A DNA stretch of 13,730 nt from Bin80 sp022820435 (GCA_022820435.1 JAJEFL010000193.1:1-13730), one strand, 5' to 3'. Positions 1 through 7,792 are shown, counted from the first letter of the stretch. A program made the numbers and translations. Notes: a model not told the origin generated them from the sequence alone.

Positions 1-1117
1 AGCGGGATGATCACTTCCGTGGAGGCCGCCTCCGACAGCGTTGCCATCACCGTCACATCCTCTGCTTCCGAAACCGGATTGGGCGATGCAGACAGCGTCA
101 CCGCGGTTTCATTATCGGTGATCGTCAATGTGTACGCATTCCTGCTGCCCACCGTATATCCTGCACCGCCGGTCAGCGTCAGGATCACCGTCTCCTCGCT
201 CTCATCCAGAAGGTCATCTACAATCATCACCGGAATGTTCACTGTGTCTACACCGGCAGACACGGAGATCTCGCCCGCGTTCTCAATACGGTAATCTGCG
301 GTTTCGGTCGCCGTACCGCCCTCCAGGCTGTAGTTCAAGGTGATCGCCGCCGCAGGTGCCGGACTCACCTTGATCTGTACATCATGCATCCCCGCATCTT
401 CACCTGCAGTACCGGATTCCATATCAAACGCCGCCTCCGGGGTTGCATCATTATCGGTAATGGTGAGAGTATGTACACCTGCACCCCCCACCGTGTATGC
501 CGTACCATCTGTGGTCAGCGTCAGTGTGATCGTTTCGTTATCCTCGTCCTCGCTGTCATCGATAATTGCCACGGGAATGCCTGCCGATGTTGCACCGGCG
601 GCTACAGAAATGCTCCCCAAACTAGTGTAATCTGTATCTCGTGTTGCGGTGCCGCCCAGGTCATAGGTTACCGTCAGAGCCGCCGCCGGCGCAGGGTTGA
701 TGTTGACCGTCACATTATGCGTACCCGCATCCTCATCCACGCTGCCGGAAGCCGAGGCAAACGTAACATCGGGCATCTGATCATTGTCCGTAATCGTCCC
801 CGTTCCCGTGTCGGTTGCCGTAACGGTCGTCGCGGTTCCAGATACCGTCAGGCTGACGGTGAATCCTTCGTCTCCCTCTACCAGAGCATCTTCAATGGTT
901 TCCACTGAAAAATCCTGTGTCTCTCCCGCCGTACCGACAAAAGCAAGGGCGGTGGGGTTCTCTGTATAGTCGGTTCCCTCGGTTGCCGTGCCATCGGTAA
1001 AGGTCGGTGTCACCGTCAGACCACCCGATACGGCCTGATCCAGTTCGACCGTGAAGGTAAGGGGGCTGCCTTCGATGGCCGTCGCATCTCCGATCAGCAC
1101 CGCCGCCGGAATCACCT
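1..1117 (-). repeat. Calx-beta repeat region (three full copies plus part of a fourth)
   Basis: After the Ig-like array the protein switches to ~111-113-residue units. Each carries acidic, calcium-binding-like features: EGTDYT/DTDYT/TADYR after a GGTAT strand, a DD..DE.EE turn, and a closing TITDND or TITDNE. Unit ends fall near bases 783, 450 and 111. The remaining residues to the window edge begin another domain (VTLSASPNPVSEAEDV), which looks like a related Ig/Calx-type fold. Calx-beta domains bind calcium in the Na/Ca exchanger and occur in many bacterial surface proteins; calcium dependence here is inferred. Confidence 0.85.
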
Positions 1118-3713
1118 CCCAGGTCGCGGTCGCAGAGACGGCCGATGCCGGGCCCGTATTGAGTCCATCCGTTGCCGCATCTGCGGCCACCTCTACCGTT
1201 ACATCGGATCCTCCCGCTGGTGTAATCTCCAGCGTGTAGGTATCGCCGAAGCCGGAAAGATTCCCATTCGTCCCTCCGGTCACAGTTAGATCTGCCGCCT
1301 CAAAGTCCGTCACATCCTCCGAAAACGTAAAGGTCGCCGTAAAGGCGGTCGTGGAATTGATTTCATCCGGCACACCGGTGATCGCCACTGTGGGGGCATC
1401 CGCATCCCAGATCGCCGTGGCCGAGACCGCCGATGCCGGGCCGGTATTGAGCCCGTCCGTGACCGCATTCGGTGCCACCTCTACCGTCACATCGGATCCG
1501 CCTGCCGGCGTGATCTCCAGCGTGTAGGTATCTCCGTTGCCGGAAAGACTGCCATTTGTCCCCCCGGTCACGGTGATGTCTGCTGTCAAAAAATCCGTCA
1601 CATCCTCCGAAAATGTAAACGTTGCCGTGAAATCAGCAGTGGAGTTGATCTTCTGCGGCAAATCAATGGAAACCGCCGGGGCCGATGCATCCCAGACTGC
1701 CGTGACCGATACGGCAGATTCCGGGCCGGTGTTCGAACCGTTCGTGGCTGCGTCCGCCGCCACCTCCACCGTCACATTGGATCCGCCTGCCGGCGTGACT
1801 ACTAGGTTGTAACTGCTTCCACTTCCAGAGAAACTGCCTTTTGTGCCGCCGGTCACCGTCACATCCCCTGTCTCAAAACCCGTAACGGATTCCGAAAATG
1901 TAAAGGCGGCTGTGAAGGCCGTCGTGGAGTTGATGCGAGTCGGGATTCCCGTGATCTCTACCGTTGGCACCGTGGCATCCCAGATCGCGGTGGCCGAGAC
2001 CGCCGATGCCGGGCCGGTATTGAGCCCGTCCGTGGCCGCGTTCGCCGTCACCTCCACCGTCACATCGGATCCCCCCGCCGGCGTAACATCCAGACTGTAA
2101 CTGCTTCCACTTCCCGTGAAATTGCTTTTCGTGCCGCCGGTCACCGTCACATCCCCTGTCTCAAAGCCCGTCACAGATTCCGAAAACGTAAAGGTGACCG
2201 GGAAAGCCGTCGTGGAGTTGATGCGGGGCGGAACGCCCGTGATGTCAACCGTTGGTGCGGCCGCATCCCAGATCGCGGTGGCCGAGACCGCCGATGCCGG
2301 GCCGGTGGTGCTCCCGTCACTGCCCGTGGCCGCATCCTCCGCCACCGTGACGGTCACATCCGATCCCCCCGCCGGTGTAACATTCAGTGTATAGGTAGTT
2401 CCATTTCCAGAGAAATTGCTTTTCGTGCCGCCGCTCACCGTCACATCTCCCGTCACAAAGTCGGTCACGGATTCCGAAAACGTAAAGGTGACCGGGAAGG
2501 CGGCCGTGGAATTGATGCGGGCCGGGACTCCAGTGATATTCACGGTAGGAGCCGCATCCCAGATCGCGGTGGCCGAGAGAGGTGATTCCGGGCCGGTGGT
2601 GCTCCCGTCACTGCCCGTGGCCGCATCCTCCGCCACCGTGATGATCACGTCGGATCCTCCCGCCGGCGTGACATTCAGTGTATAGGTGGCTCCATTTCCT
2701 GTGAAATTGCTTTTCGTGCCGCCGGTCACCGTCACATCCCCCGTCACAAAGTTCGTCACGGCTTCCGAAAACGTAAAGGTGACCGGGAAAGCCGTCGTGG
2801 AGTTGATTCGAGGCGGTACCCCGGTGATATCTACCGTTGGCGGTGCCGATCCCCAGGTCGCGGTGGCCGAGACGGCCGTGGACGGGCCGGTATTGAGACC
2901 GTCGGACACCGCGTTTGCCCCCACCTCCACTGTCACATTGGAACCATTGTCCGGCGTAATCACCAGACTATACTCGGTGTCGCCGTCACTCCCGGTGAAT
3001 GTCCCCGCCGTACCACCCGTGACCGCGACATCCCCCTTTATGAAGCCCGTCACCGCCTCCGAGAAGGTGAAGGTTGCCGTAAAATCGGCGGTGGAACTGA
3101 TCTTGGTTGGAATCCCAATATCAACGGTCGGTGCAGTGGCATCCCAAACTGCGGTGACCGATACATCCTGCGCCGGGCCGGTGGTGCTGCCGTCACTGCC
3201 TATGGCAGAATTCTCCGGTACGGTGATCGTAAAATTGGAGTTGCCAAGCGCAAAAACCTCTACTTCGTAAACACGTGAACCACGGCTAATGAATGTATTC
3301 CTAGAGCCTCCAGAAAATGATAAATCAGAAACAACAAAACCTGTTACACTCTCCGAAAATGTGATTTTAACAAGAAAAGGAGAAAATGCAGTGTTAATCT
3401 TCGCTGGCATTCCTGTGATTGTCACCGTTGGTACGGTATTGCCCCCGGGCACTCTTCCCGGGTGATCAGACATTACTTTGAGAGATTGCCCTGATGCCGG
3501 GTGGACCGCTGGCTCTCTTTGCAGGTCAGAGATGCCATCATCCCGTAGGGCTTCCCGATCATGTCGACCAGAGAGCGTGCCACTAACCTCATCACGGTAT
3601 CGTACCGGCGGCTCTATCCTGTCCACTTGGCCAGGGGGCGGAGGGAATATCAACTTTGTCGTCTGAGCTACGGCAGGCGATATCTCAACGCTTCCCAGCA
3701 CAAAAGCCGTCAT
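1..3713 (-). CDS. Giant secreted Ig-like / Calx-beta repeat protein, 3' end outside window
   Basis: This is one uninterrupted minus-strand frame; I checked every codon from 3794 to the left edge and found no stop. From the ATG at 3711-3713 it encodes at least 1,237 residues and continues past base 1. The N-terminus is hydrophobic and ends in PAVAQ|TT, a typical signal-peptidase site, so the protein is exported. A proline/arginine-rich linker of about 80 residues follows, then eight Ig-like repeats (FSExVTGF, VTVTGGT, TPAGGSDVTVTV, ATDG.NTGP cores), then Calx-beta repeats (TDYT, TITDND). Surface adhesin or matrix protein is the likely role; this is inference from architecture. The start is uncertain. 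The ATG at 3713 leaves a signal peptide without a basic n-region, whereas the in-frame upstream residues (STVEKWILCLI) complete a classical one but have no in-frame ATG because of the G:C tract at 3775-3785. The anchoring or secretion signal at the C-terminus is not visible. Confidence 0.88.
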   Translation of the reverse strand, partial: MTAFVLGSVEISPAVAQTTKLIFPPPPGQVDRIEPPVRYRDEVSGTLSGRHDREALRDDGISDLQREPAVHPASGQSLKVMSDHPGRVPGGNTVPTVTITGMPAKINTAFSPFLVKITFSESVTGFVVSDLSFSGGSRNTFISRGSRVYEVEVFALGNSNFTITVPENSAIGSDGSTTGPAQDVSVTAVWDATAPTVDIGIPTKISSTADFTATFTFSEAVTGFIKGDVAVTGGTAGTFTGSDGDTEYSLVITPDNGSNVTVEVGANAVSDGLNTGPSTAVSATATWGSAPPTVDITGVPPRINSTTAFPVTFTFSEAVTNFVTGDVTVTGGTKSNFTGNGATYTLNVTPAGGSDVIITVAEDAATGSDGSTTGPESPLSATAIWDAAPTVNITGVPARINSTAAFPVTFTFSESVTDFVTGDVTVSGGTKSNFSGNGTTYTLNVTPAGGSDVTVTVAEDAATGSDGSTTGPASAVSATAIWDAAAPTVDITGVPPRINSTTAFPVTFTFSESVTGFETGDVTVTGGTKSNFTGSGSSYSLDVTPAGGSDVTVEVTANAATDGLNTGPASAVSATAIWDATVPTVEITGIPTRINSTTAFTAAFTFSESVTGFETGDVTVTGGTKGSFSGSGSSYNLVVTPAGGSNVTVEVAADAATNGSNTGPESAVSVTAVWDASAPAVSIDLPQKINSTADFTATFTFSEDVTDFLTADITVTGGTNGSLSGNGDTYTLEITPAGGSDVTVEVAPNAVTDGLNTGPASAVSATAIWDADAPTVAITGVPDEINSTTAFTATFTFSEDVTDFEAADLTVTGGTNGNLSGFGDTYTLEITPAGGSDVTVEVAADAATDGLNTGPASAVSATATWEVIPAAVLIGDATAIEGSPLTFTVELDQAVSGGLTVTPTFTDGTATEGTDYTENPTALAFVGTAGETQDFSVETIEDALVEGDEGFTVSLTVSGTATTVTATDTGTGTITDNDQMPDVTFASASGSVDEDAGTHNVTVNINPAPAAALTVTYDLGGTATRDTDYTSLGSISVAAGATSAGIPVAIIDDSEDEDNETITLTLTTDGTAYTVGGAGVHTLTITDNDATPEAAFDMESGTAGEDAGMHDVQIKVSPAPAAAITLNYSLEGGTATETADYRIENAGEISVSAGVDTVNIPVMIVDDLLDESEETVILTLTGGAGYTVGSRNAYTLTITDNETAVTLSASPNPVSEAEDVTVMATLSEAASTEVIIP
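1118..3440 (-). repeat. Eight tandem ~288-bp Ig-like repeats within the giant protein
   Basis: A conserved boundary (reading GCATCCCAG on the plus strand, encoding the TAxWDA segment between domains) recurs near 1118, 1406, 1691, 1979, 2267, 2558, 2852 and 3143. Intervals are 285-294 bases (95-98 residues). Each unit starts with a PTVxITG.P strand, then FSExVTGF, a VTGGT strand and a glycine-rich hairpin, ending with DGxxTGP. The units resemble bacterial Ig-like domains found in large adhesins. The middle copies are nearly identical over long stretches at DNA level, while the N-terminal copy (3143-3440) is AT-richer and diverged, pointing to recent amplification of the internal units. Confidence 0.85.
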
Positions 3714-3766
3714 TATCAGACACAGAATCCACTTCTCTACGGTAGACTGCTGCCAGGATTTCCAGC

Positions 3767-3795
3767 AAAAAAATGGGGGGGGGGGATGTGCCCCC
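3767..3795 (-). terminator. Possible intrinsic terminator overlapping the C tract
   Basis: On the minus strand a G5 run (3791-3795), a CACAT loop and the C11 run can form a G:C hairpin, followed by A and then seven T. If the stem uses the distal cytosines, the T run lies directly after it, as in a rho-independent terminator. It could end the adk/prenyl synthase transcript. It also overlaps the proposed contingency tract, so it could instead be fortuitous. Confidence 0.35.
3775..3785. repeat. G11:C11 homopolymer tract, candidate phase-variation switch
   Basis: There are eleven consecutive G on the plus strand (C on the coding strand), next to an A7/T7 run at 3767-3773. It lies between an upstream ATG (3838-3840, preceded by GGAACGA) and the signal peptide of the giant surface protein. 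With eleven C the upstream ATG gives a 51-residue product that stops at 3685-3687. With ten or thirteen C it would read without a stop into the signal peptide and the repeat protein. Homopolymers of this size slip in replication; they are also error-prone in sequencing. Confidence 0.6.
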
Positions 3796-3948
3796 TAACA
3801 ATGGTAGACTAAAACGATGCTTTGCGGCCGAAAGGTTCATTCGTTCCGATGTATGGATAAGATTTTGTCTCTTGTTCTTTAGGTTCTTCTAAACGCAGGA
3901 ATGATCATAACCTCGGATCACTCCCTGTAAAGCCCACTAGGATAATCC

Positions 3949-3956
3949 CAAATATA
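3949..3956 (-). promoter_or_regulatory. Bacteroidota-type -7 box (TATATTTG)
   Basis: The minus strand reads TATATTTG, a full match to the TAnnTTTG -7 element of Bacteroidota promoters. A TTCG (one change from the TTTG -33 element) lies 20 bases upstream. It sits in the 213-bp gap between the prenyl synthase stop and the ATG at 3838-3840, placing a start site roughly 100 bases ahead of that ATG. It would drive the giant surface protein. A nine-base palindrome (GGATAATCC, 3940-3948) lies immediately downstream. Confidence 0.35.
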
Positions 3957-4053
3957 CGATAAACTAAATTATCCTGCGAATTTCTGAAAAGCACTCCCGA
4001 ATGCCTGCATATCAACAAAAGTCTTCAAGATTGGGATTTTGAACGAATCGCCC

Positions 4054-5043
4054 CTAATAGATTCGGTAACCGATCTGTTGAATAAGTTCATGGAGTTCCG
4101 CAGTATTCCCCGGGAGTGAGCGGATCTGTTCCAGTGCACGGTGCGTGTAGTTCTGGACGCACTCATGTGCTGCATCCAGTACCCCTAGTGCGTCCATCCG
4201 TGCCCGCGCTTCCGGGATCTGCTCCTTGCACAGCCCGGATCCTGGGTAGATCTCGGCAAAAAATACTGCATCCTCACCAGTTGCCCGCTGACGTGCCTCT
4301 GTCAACAGGTAGGTTCCTTTCCCTTCCATCAGATCGCCTCCCTGCACCTTTCCCCAGCGCTGATCCTCCGCGATCAGATCCAGGAGATCGTCCTTAATCT
4401 GAAAGGCCCGCCCGATAAACTTGCCCGCCTCCCATAATGCTCGGCAGGAAGTGGCATCTGCATCACCGACAATCCCCCCCATCTCCAGCGACGCGGCGAG
4501 TAACCCACCGGTTTTGCCGTCAACCATACGCAGATAGTCATCTGTGGTAAGATCCTGACGACTTCCAATGACCATATCCAGAGCCTGCCCTTCACATAAT
4601 TCCCGAATCATCCTCCCAAACACCTGGGTCAACCGTGACGGATCACCGGAAGTTACCTGCCCGATGCACTCCGATGCTAAAGCAACCAATACATCCCCAC
4701 ACAGGATGGCAGTGTCCGTATTCCACACTATGTGGACTGTTTTTCGTCCTCTGCGGCTGTCGGCATGATCCATAATGTCATCATGGACGAGAGAAAAATT
4801 ATGGATCAATTCCACCGCTAGTGCAAGTGGCATTGCATGCCGGAGTCCAACTCCAAACACCCCTGCCGAGAGTAATAATAAGGCGGGACGAATACGCTTG
4901 CCTCCGCCTGCAATTACATACCGTACGGAATCATAGAGTTCCCCAGGCTGATGGTCCCTGACTAAATCTGTGAGATCCGAATTGATCTCGGTTCGAAGTC
5001 CTACAAGTGTTCGTTCCAGATCCCTGTCCTTCCGCCTTCCCAT
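4054..5043 (-). CDS. Polyprenyl (probably geranylgeranyl-range) diphosphate synthase
   Basis: Trans-isoprenyl diphosphate synthase, cytosolic, condensing isopentenyl diphosphate onto an allylic diphosphate. All family motifs are visible in 329 residues: GGGKRIRP (46-53), first aspartate-rich motif DDIMD (88-92) followed by RRGR, GQALD (152-156), KT (177-178), and second aspartate-rich motif DDLLD (218-222). The first motif is the DDxxD form. Phenylalanine lies five residues before it (F83); in type I GGPP synthases an aromatic there limits the chain to about C20, so a GGPP-like product is my inference, not proof. The start ATG follows the adenylate kinase stop by 23 bases, suggesting co-transcription. 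Precursors for carotenoids, quinones or undecaprenyl carriers are possible uses. Confidence 0.93.
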   Translation of the reverse strand: MGRRKDRDLERTLVGLRTEINSDLTDLVRDHQPGELYDSVRYVIAGGGKRIRPALLLLSAGVFGVGLRHAMPLALAVELIHNFSLVHDDIMDHADSRRGRKTVHIVWNTDTAILCGDVLVALASECIGQVTSGDPSRLTQVFGRMIRELCEGQALDMVIGSRQDLTTDDYLRMVDGKTGGLLAASLEMGGIVGDADATSCRALWEAGKFIGRAFQIKDDLLDLIAEDQRWGKVQGGDLMEGKGTYLLTEARQRATGEDAVFFAEIYPGSGLCKEQIPEARARMDALGVLDAAHECVQNYTHRALEQIRSLPGNTAELHELIQQIGYRIY

Positions 5044-5066
5044 ATGTTACAGTTGATTTCTGGAAA

Positions 5067-5747
5067 CTACGGTATTTGCAGCGTTGAGCGTATCTGTGCG
5101 TGCACTTCAGAAAATGAACCTAAGGCCTGAATCGGCAAAAGCAGACCCTGAGCGTCATAATACTCAATCAATGGATGGGTCTCCCGGTAATACACCTTTA
5201 ATCGTTTTCGAATTGCATCCGGCTGATCGTCCGGGCGAGAGACCATGAACTCGGCCTCTTCTTCGGGGGGCGGTTTATTGGACAGGTGGAAATTTTCTCC
5301 GGTAAGAGAATGGATCCGCCGCTGCGATAAGCGCATCACCACATCGTCCTCGTCAATCATCAACTGGATTACGGCCGTCAAAGATGCATCTTGCTCATCC
5401 AGAAATTCACACAGCCACTGTGCCTGCTGAATTGTACGTGGATAACCGTCCAGAATAAATTTACCGAAATTTGCATCCCTGATTGCATCTTCGGCCAGAG
5501 AGCGTATCATCTCATCCGGGACCAGCCGTCCTGTAACGATATACTTCCTTGCTTTGAGGCCAACCGGGGTCTCCGCTTTGATTTCTGCGCGGAGGATTAC
5601 TCCTGTGGATATGTGCGTCAGTCCTCGTCTGGTTGCCAGCAGTCTTGCCTGTGTCCCTTTACCCGATCCAGGGGGCCCCAGAAAAACAAGACGATGATCC
5701 GATCCGGCAATATCAGGATTCTTCGGTTTCTTCATCATCCTTATCAA
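5067..5747 (-). CDS. adk: Adenylate kinase, with an altered AMP-site motif
   Basis: Nucleoside monophosphate kinase converting ATP + AMP to 2 ADP. The 226 residues include the P-loop GPPGSGKGTQ (24-33), the AMP-binding region STGVILR (47-53), DGYPRT (100-105), and a LID that opens with RLSQRRIH (139-146) and closes with RPDDQPDAIRKRL (171-183). Two departures stand out. The usual STGD is STGV (V50), and the LID lacks the DDVTGE-type segment of long-LID enzymes and is about five residues shorter than in E. coli. The arginine at 53 and the LID arginines are kept, so activity is still likely. The N-terminus carries ~19 residues ahead of the first strand; M4 or M5 are alternative starts. The 5' end overlaps the YqjD-like gene by up to 35 bases. 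A divergent paralogue rather than the housekeeping enzyme is possible. Confidence 0.9.
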   Translation of the reverse strand: MIRMMKKPKNPDIAGSDHRLVFLGPPGSGKGTQARLLATRRGLTHISTGVILRAEIKAETPVGLKARKYIVTGRLVPDEMIRSLAEDAIRDANFGKFILDGYPRTIQQAQWLCEFLDEQDASLTAVIQLMIDEDDVVMRLSQRRIHSLTGENFHLSNKPPPEEEAEFMVSRPDDQPDAIRKRLKVYYRETHPLIEYYDAQGLLLPIQALGSFSEVHAQIRSTLQIP

Positions 5748-6180
5748 GTGCCTTTAGGCTCATCTCAACCGCCACAGGAAGGAGTAATCGAAATAATTCA
5801 TTGAGTGTACTGGTTCGCTGTGGGGCCACATACGTACGAAGAGCACCGCGGACGGCTTCCTCGGAGGTTTCCCCTTGGCCTAAACGTTCTTTCACCGATT
5901 CGATCACCGGTACCAACACCGCATCAAGGAGTGCACCGTCTCCAGAACTTCCCTCACGCCGGCCGCCTCCAATCAAATATCCCAGCGCAATACCGATTCC
6001 AAGAACCGTACATGCGCTGCCGATGGGATGCTTCACAATCAGGTCTTTCACTGGAGGCACCATTCCCGTCACTTCGCGGCGAAGCGCACTCAGGTGCTGT
6101 TCAATCTGGCGCGCACGGTCATCCAGTGCGGCACGAACGTCACTACTTGTCCGTCTCTTTTTCTGATCTATCTTGTCCAT
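5713..6180 (-). CDS. Glycine-zipper membrane-associated protein (YqjD-like)
   Basis: A protein of 155 residues from the ATG at 6178-6180; an in-frame ATG at 6213 would add 11 residues. A charged, helical N-terminus (1-48) leads to one hydrophobic glycine-spaced segment, HPIGSACTVLGIGIALGYLI (51-70), then GGGRREG and an amphipathic C-terminus with a strongly acidic tail (DKDDEETEES). This is the pattern of YqjD/ElaB-like inner-membrane proteins, several of which tether ribosomes or respond to stress. I claim only resemblance in architecture. It overlaps the preceding Holin-X-like gene by 38 bases and the following adenylate kinase by 35, indicating tight co-translation. Both genes encode small membrane proteins and probably act together in the inner membrane. 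Confidence 0.7.
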   Translation of the reverse strand: MDKIDQKKRRTSSDVRAALDDRARQIEQHLSALRREVTGMVPPVKDLIVKHPIGSACTVLGIGIALGYLIGGGRREGSSGDGALLDAVLVPVIESVKERLGQGETSEEAVRGALRTYVAPQRTSTLNELFRLLLPVAVEMSLKALDKDDEETEES

Positions 6181-6538
6181 TCGTTTCTGTAATCGTACGA
6201 TCTGTAGGTTCAACTTCGGGGTTTATTAACCGAACCGCCAAGCGGAACAGAAGCCAGGCACCAAGTCCTGTCATGGCACCAACGGATGCAAGCCCCCATA
6301 TTACATGCCCCAGTAAAAGCCCTGCTCCCAATGCCGCAGCGAGTAGCAGAAAGATAACAGAAACGGCAAGAAAAAAACCTGTGGCGATCACTACGTAGAT
6401 CGTCTTCCGGTTTTGCATGACCGTATCCCAATACTGCCAGCCTGCAAATTGCACCCTCAGATCCAGCCAGGCCTGAAGATTCCTGACCAGTTCTCTGGAG
6501 TGCAGTGTAATGCGATCAGACTTTCTTGTTTTCCACAC
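6143..6538 (-). CDS. Holin-X / YqjE-like small membrane protein
   Basis: A protein of 131 residues beginning with GTG (6536-6538). An amphipathic helix (11-40) precedes two adjacent membrane spans (about 47-71 and 74-104), and a hydrophilic tail (PEVEPTDRTITETN...) ends the protein. This matches the arrangement of the Holin-X / YqjE family (PF07332 type), chromosomal membrane proteins that usually pair with YqjD-like partners, as here. Despite the family name nothing phage-like surrounds it. The GTG start is preceded by AAGGGAC, a short-spaced Shine-Dalgarno; no in-frame ATG lies upstream near it, and starting at M41 would delete the family's N-terminal helix. Confidence 0.72.
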   Translation of the reverse strand: MWKTRKSDRITLHSRELVRNLQAWLDLRVQFAGWQYWDTVMQNRKTIYVVIATGFFLAVSVIFLLLAAALGAGLLLGHVIWGLASVGAMTGLGAWLLFRLAVRLINPEVEPTDRTITETNGQDRSEKETDK

Positions 6539-6606
6539 GTCCCTTGTCCATCAGTTGCTATGCTGCCTAATGACCATGCAACGTACCCGAAGTACTTGTT
6601 GTTCCG

Positions 6607-7653
6607 CTACAAGTTACACAGAAAATCTATGGTATCCCTCCCATCAGGCATCCATGCAAGCTCTGGTCTCTGTGTTGTACCAAGTGGCTGCGCATTCCAT
6701 GACTTTGGCAGTTTTTCACATAATCCGCCCCGAGCGACCATACATTGCACTTTGTTGCGCATTTCTTCTATAAGATGGATGACTTCACTCATGTCCCTGT
6801 ACACCACCCAGCGCACATGTCCGGGAATCTGCACTTCCGGCAGCCCCTTGCTGATCAGAAACTCCAGGCCCTCTCCATATGCGTGCGGCTGATTGACGGC
6901 AGTCAGATAGGCCTGTTGCATTTTCAATCTTCCCGAGGTTGACGGATGCGCGGGAAACACCGCTCGCATCTGAGCAAGATGTTCCAGACACTGATCCGGC
7001 TCAAGACCTGCCGGGGCAAAGATCAATGCTACATTGCGGCATCCCATCCCTTCATGCAAGAGCACATCCATCGCCAGATCATCTAAATCATGATCGGTTT
7101 CGCGTCCATCCAGAATTGCAATTCCATACCGGTTACCGCGAAGCAGGCATTTCCGGGGATCCAGACCTCGGGTTGTTGCAAGGGAACGGATTTGAGCAAT
7201 CGATGCATCACTGCCGGTCGCGATGACCGCCTGTATCTGCGTCCAGATTGTTTCGAGATCTGTAAAACTCACATCTATCTCTGCTCCCTGATTGCGAACC
7301 GTCTGAACGAAGGCCGGCAGGAGATCAGGGGATTTTCTGGACAGTACGCCAACATAGGAATGCCCACAAAGCAGAACTGCGAGAAGATCCTGCAAGCCGG
7401 CAAAGGGTACATTTCCTGCATTAATTACGCCGACTTGGTAAACCCGTTTGGACACTCTCCCTCCAATCCAGTTCATTAAAGCGGATTCTGTCATCTCGCT
7501 CATTTGTTGGTCAATCGCATACCCTAAGGCCTCCTCCGTAAATGAATTGGGTGCACTCAGCGTTGTCTGTACTGCCTCACCTCTGCAGGGTTGACTACGG
7601 GAATCATTCCATATGCGAGCAGCCTCAGATAACGCCATGACCAACTTGTTCAT
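6607..7653 (-). CDS. LuxC-like acyl-CoA reductase
   Basis: NADPH-type acyl-CoA/acyl-thioester reductase of the aldehyde-dehydrogenase fold, giving fatty aldehydes. The 348 residues show the LuxC-family blocks: NAGNVPFAGLQDLLAVLLCGH (split here as NAGNVPFAGLQDL at 79-90 and the following strand), ATGSD (145-149), LLRGNRYGIAILDG (170-183), and the catalytic-cysteine motif EGMGCRNVAL with C205. This GCRNV version is typical of Bacteroidota acyl-CoA reductases rather than of luminous Vibrio. Its natural partner, the LuxE-like synthetase, lies 2.6 kb upstream on the same strand, separated by the peptide/propeller/thioredoxin genes. No luxA, luxB or luxD is present. The physiological aldehyde or alcohol product is unknown. 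Confidence 0.88.
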   Translation of the reverse strand: MNKLVMALSEAARIWNDSRSQPCRGEAVQTTLSAPNSFTEEALGYAIDQQMSEMTESALMNWIGGRVSKRVYQVGVINAGNVPFAGLQDLLAVLLCGHSYVGVLSRKSPDLLPAFVQTVRNQGAEIDVSFTDLETIWTQIQAVIATGSDASIAQIRSLATTRGLDPRKCLLRGNRYGIAILDGRETDHDLDDLAMDVLLHEGMGCRNVALIFAPAGLEPDQCLEHLAQMRAVFPAHPSTSGRLKMQQAYLTAVNQPHAYGEGLEFLISKGLPEVQIPGHVRWVVYRDMSEVIHLIEEMRNKVQCMVARGGLCEKLPKSWNAQPLGTTQRPELAWMPDGRDTIDFLCNL

Positions 7654-7692
7654 GCGTCTTTGGTCGGGTGTTGTTCACAATGAATTTCATCT

Positions 7693-7712
7693 AACGCCCT
7701 GAATCTGGCGTT
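7693..7712. promoter_or_regulatory. Inverted repeat AACGCC-N8-GGCGTT ahead of the acyl-CoA reductase
   Basis: A perfect six-base inverted repeat with an eight-base centre lies 40 bases upstream of the reductase ATG, inside the 139-bp gap after the thioredoxin-like gene. It has no following T run, so it looks more like an operator or an mRNA hairpin than a terminator. Arms this short occur by chance in several kilobases. Confidence 0.25.
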
Positions 7713-7792
7713 GTTGAAACGACTTCCCCCCAATCCGAGATATCATTACCCCAAAACCTCGCACCTATTCTTCTGGCACAAAGGCAAAGCTT

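Noticed and set aside
7..3270. Many open frames of 60-194 codons on the plus strand
   Set aside because: They are the antisense of the Ig-like and Calx-beta repeats. The minus strand is open without a stop for 3.7 kb and encodes recognisable domains, whereas the plus frames are broken repeatedly.
3741..3810. Eight-base direct repeat GGTAGACT on both sides of the G tract (3741-3748, 3803-3810)
   Set aside because: Short enough to occur by chance; no target-site duplication or mobile element is visible between the copies.
3969..4175. 68-codon minus frame over the prenyl synthase 3' end
   Set aside because: Mostly a shadow of the synthase in another frame; the remaining 25 codons look protein-like but lack a start of their own.
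6143..6538. Holin-like protein considered as evidence of a prophage
   Set aside because: Family name only; no lysin, terminase, capsid or integrase is present, and the YqjD-like partner points to the chromosomal membrane-protein pair.
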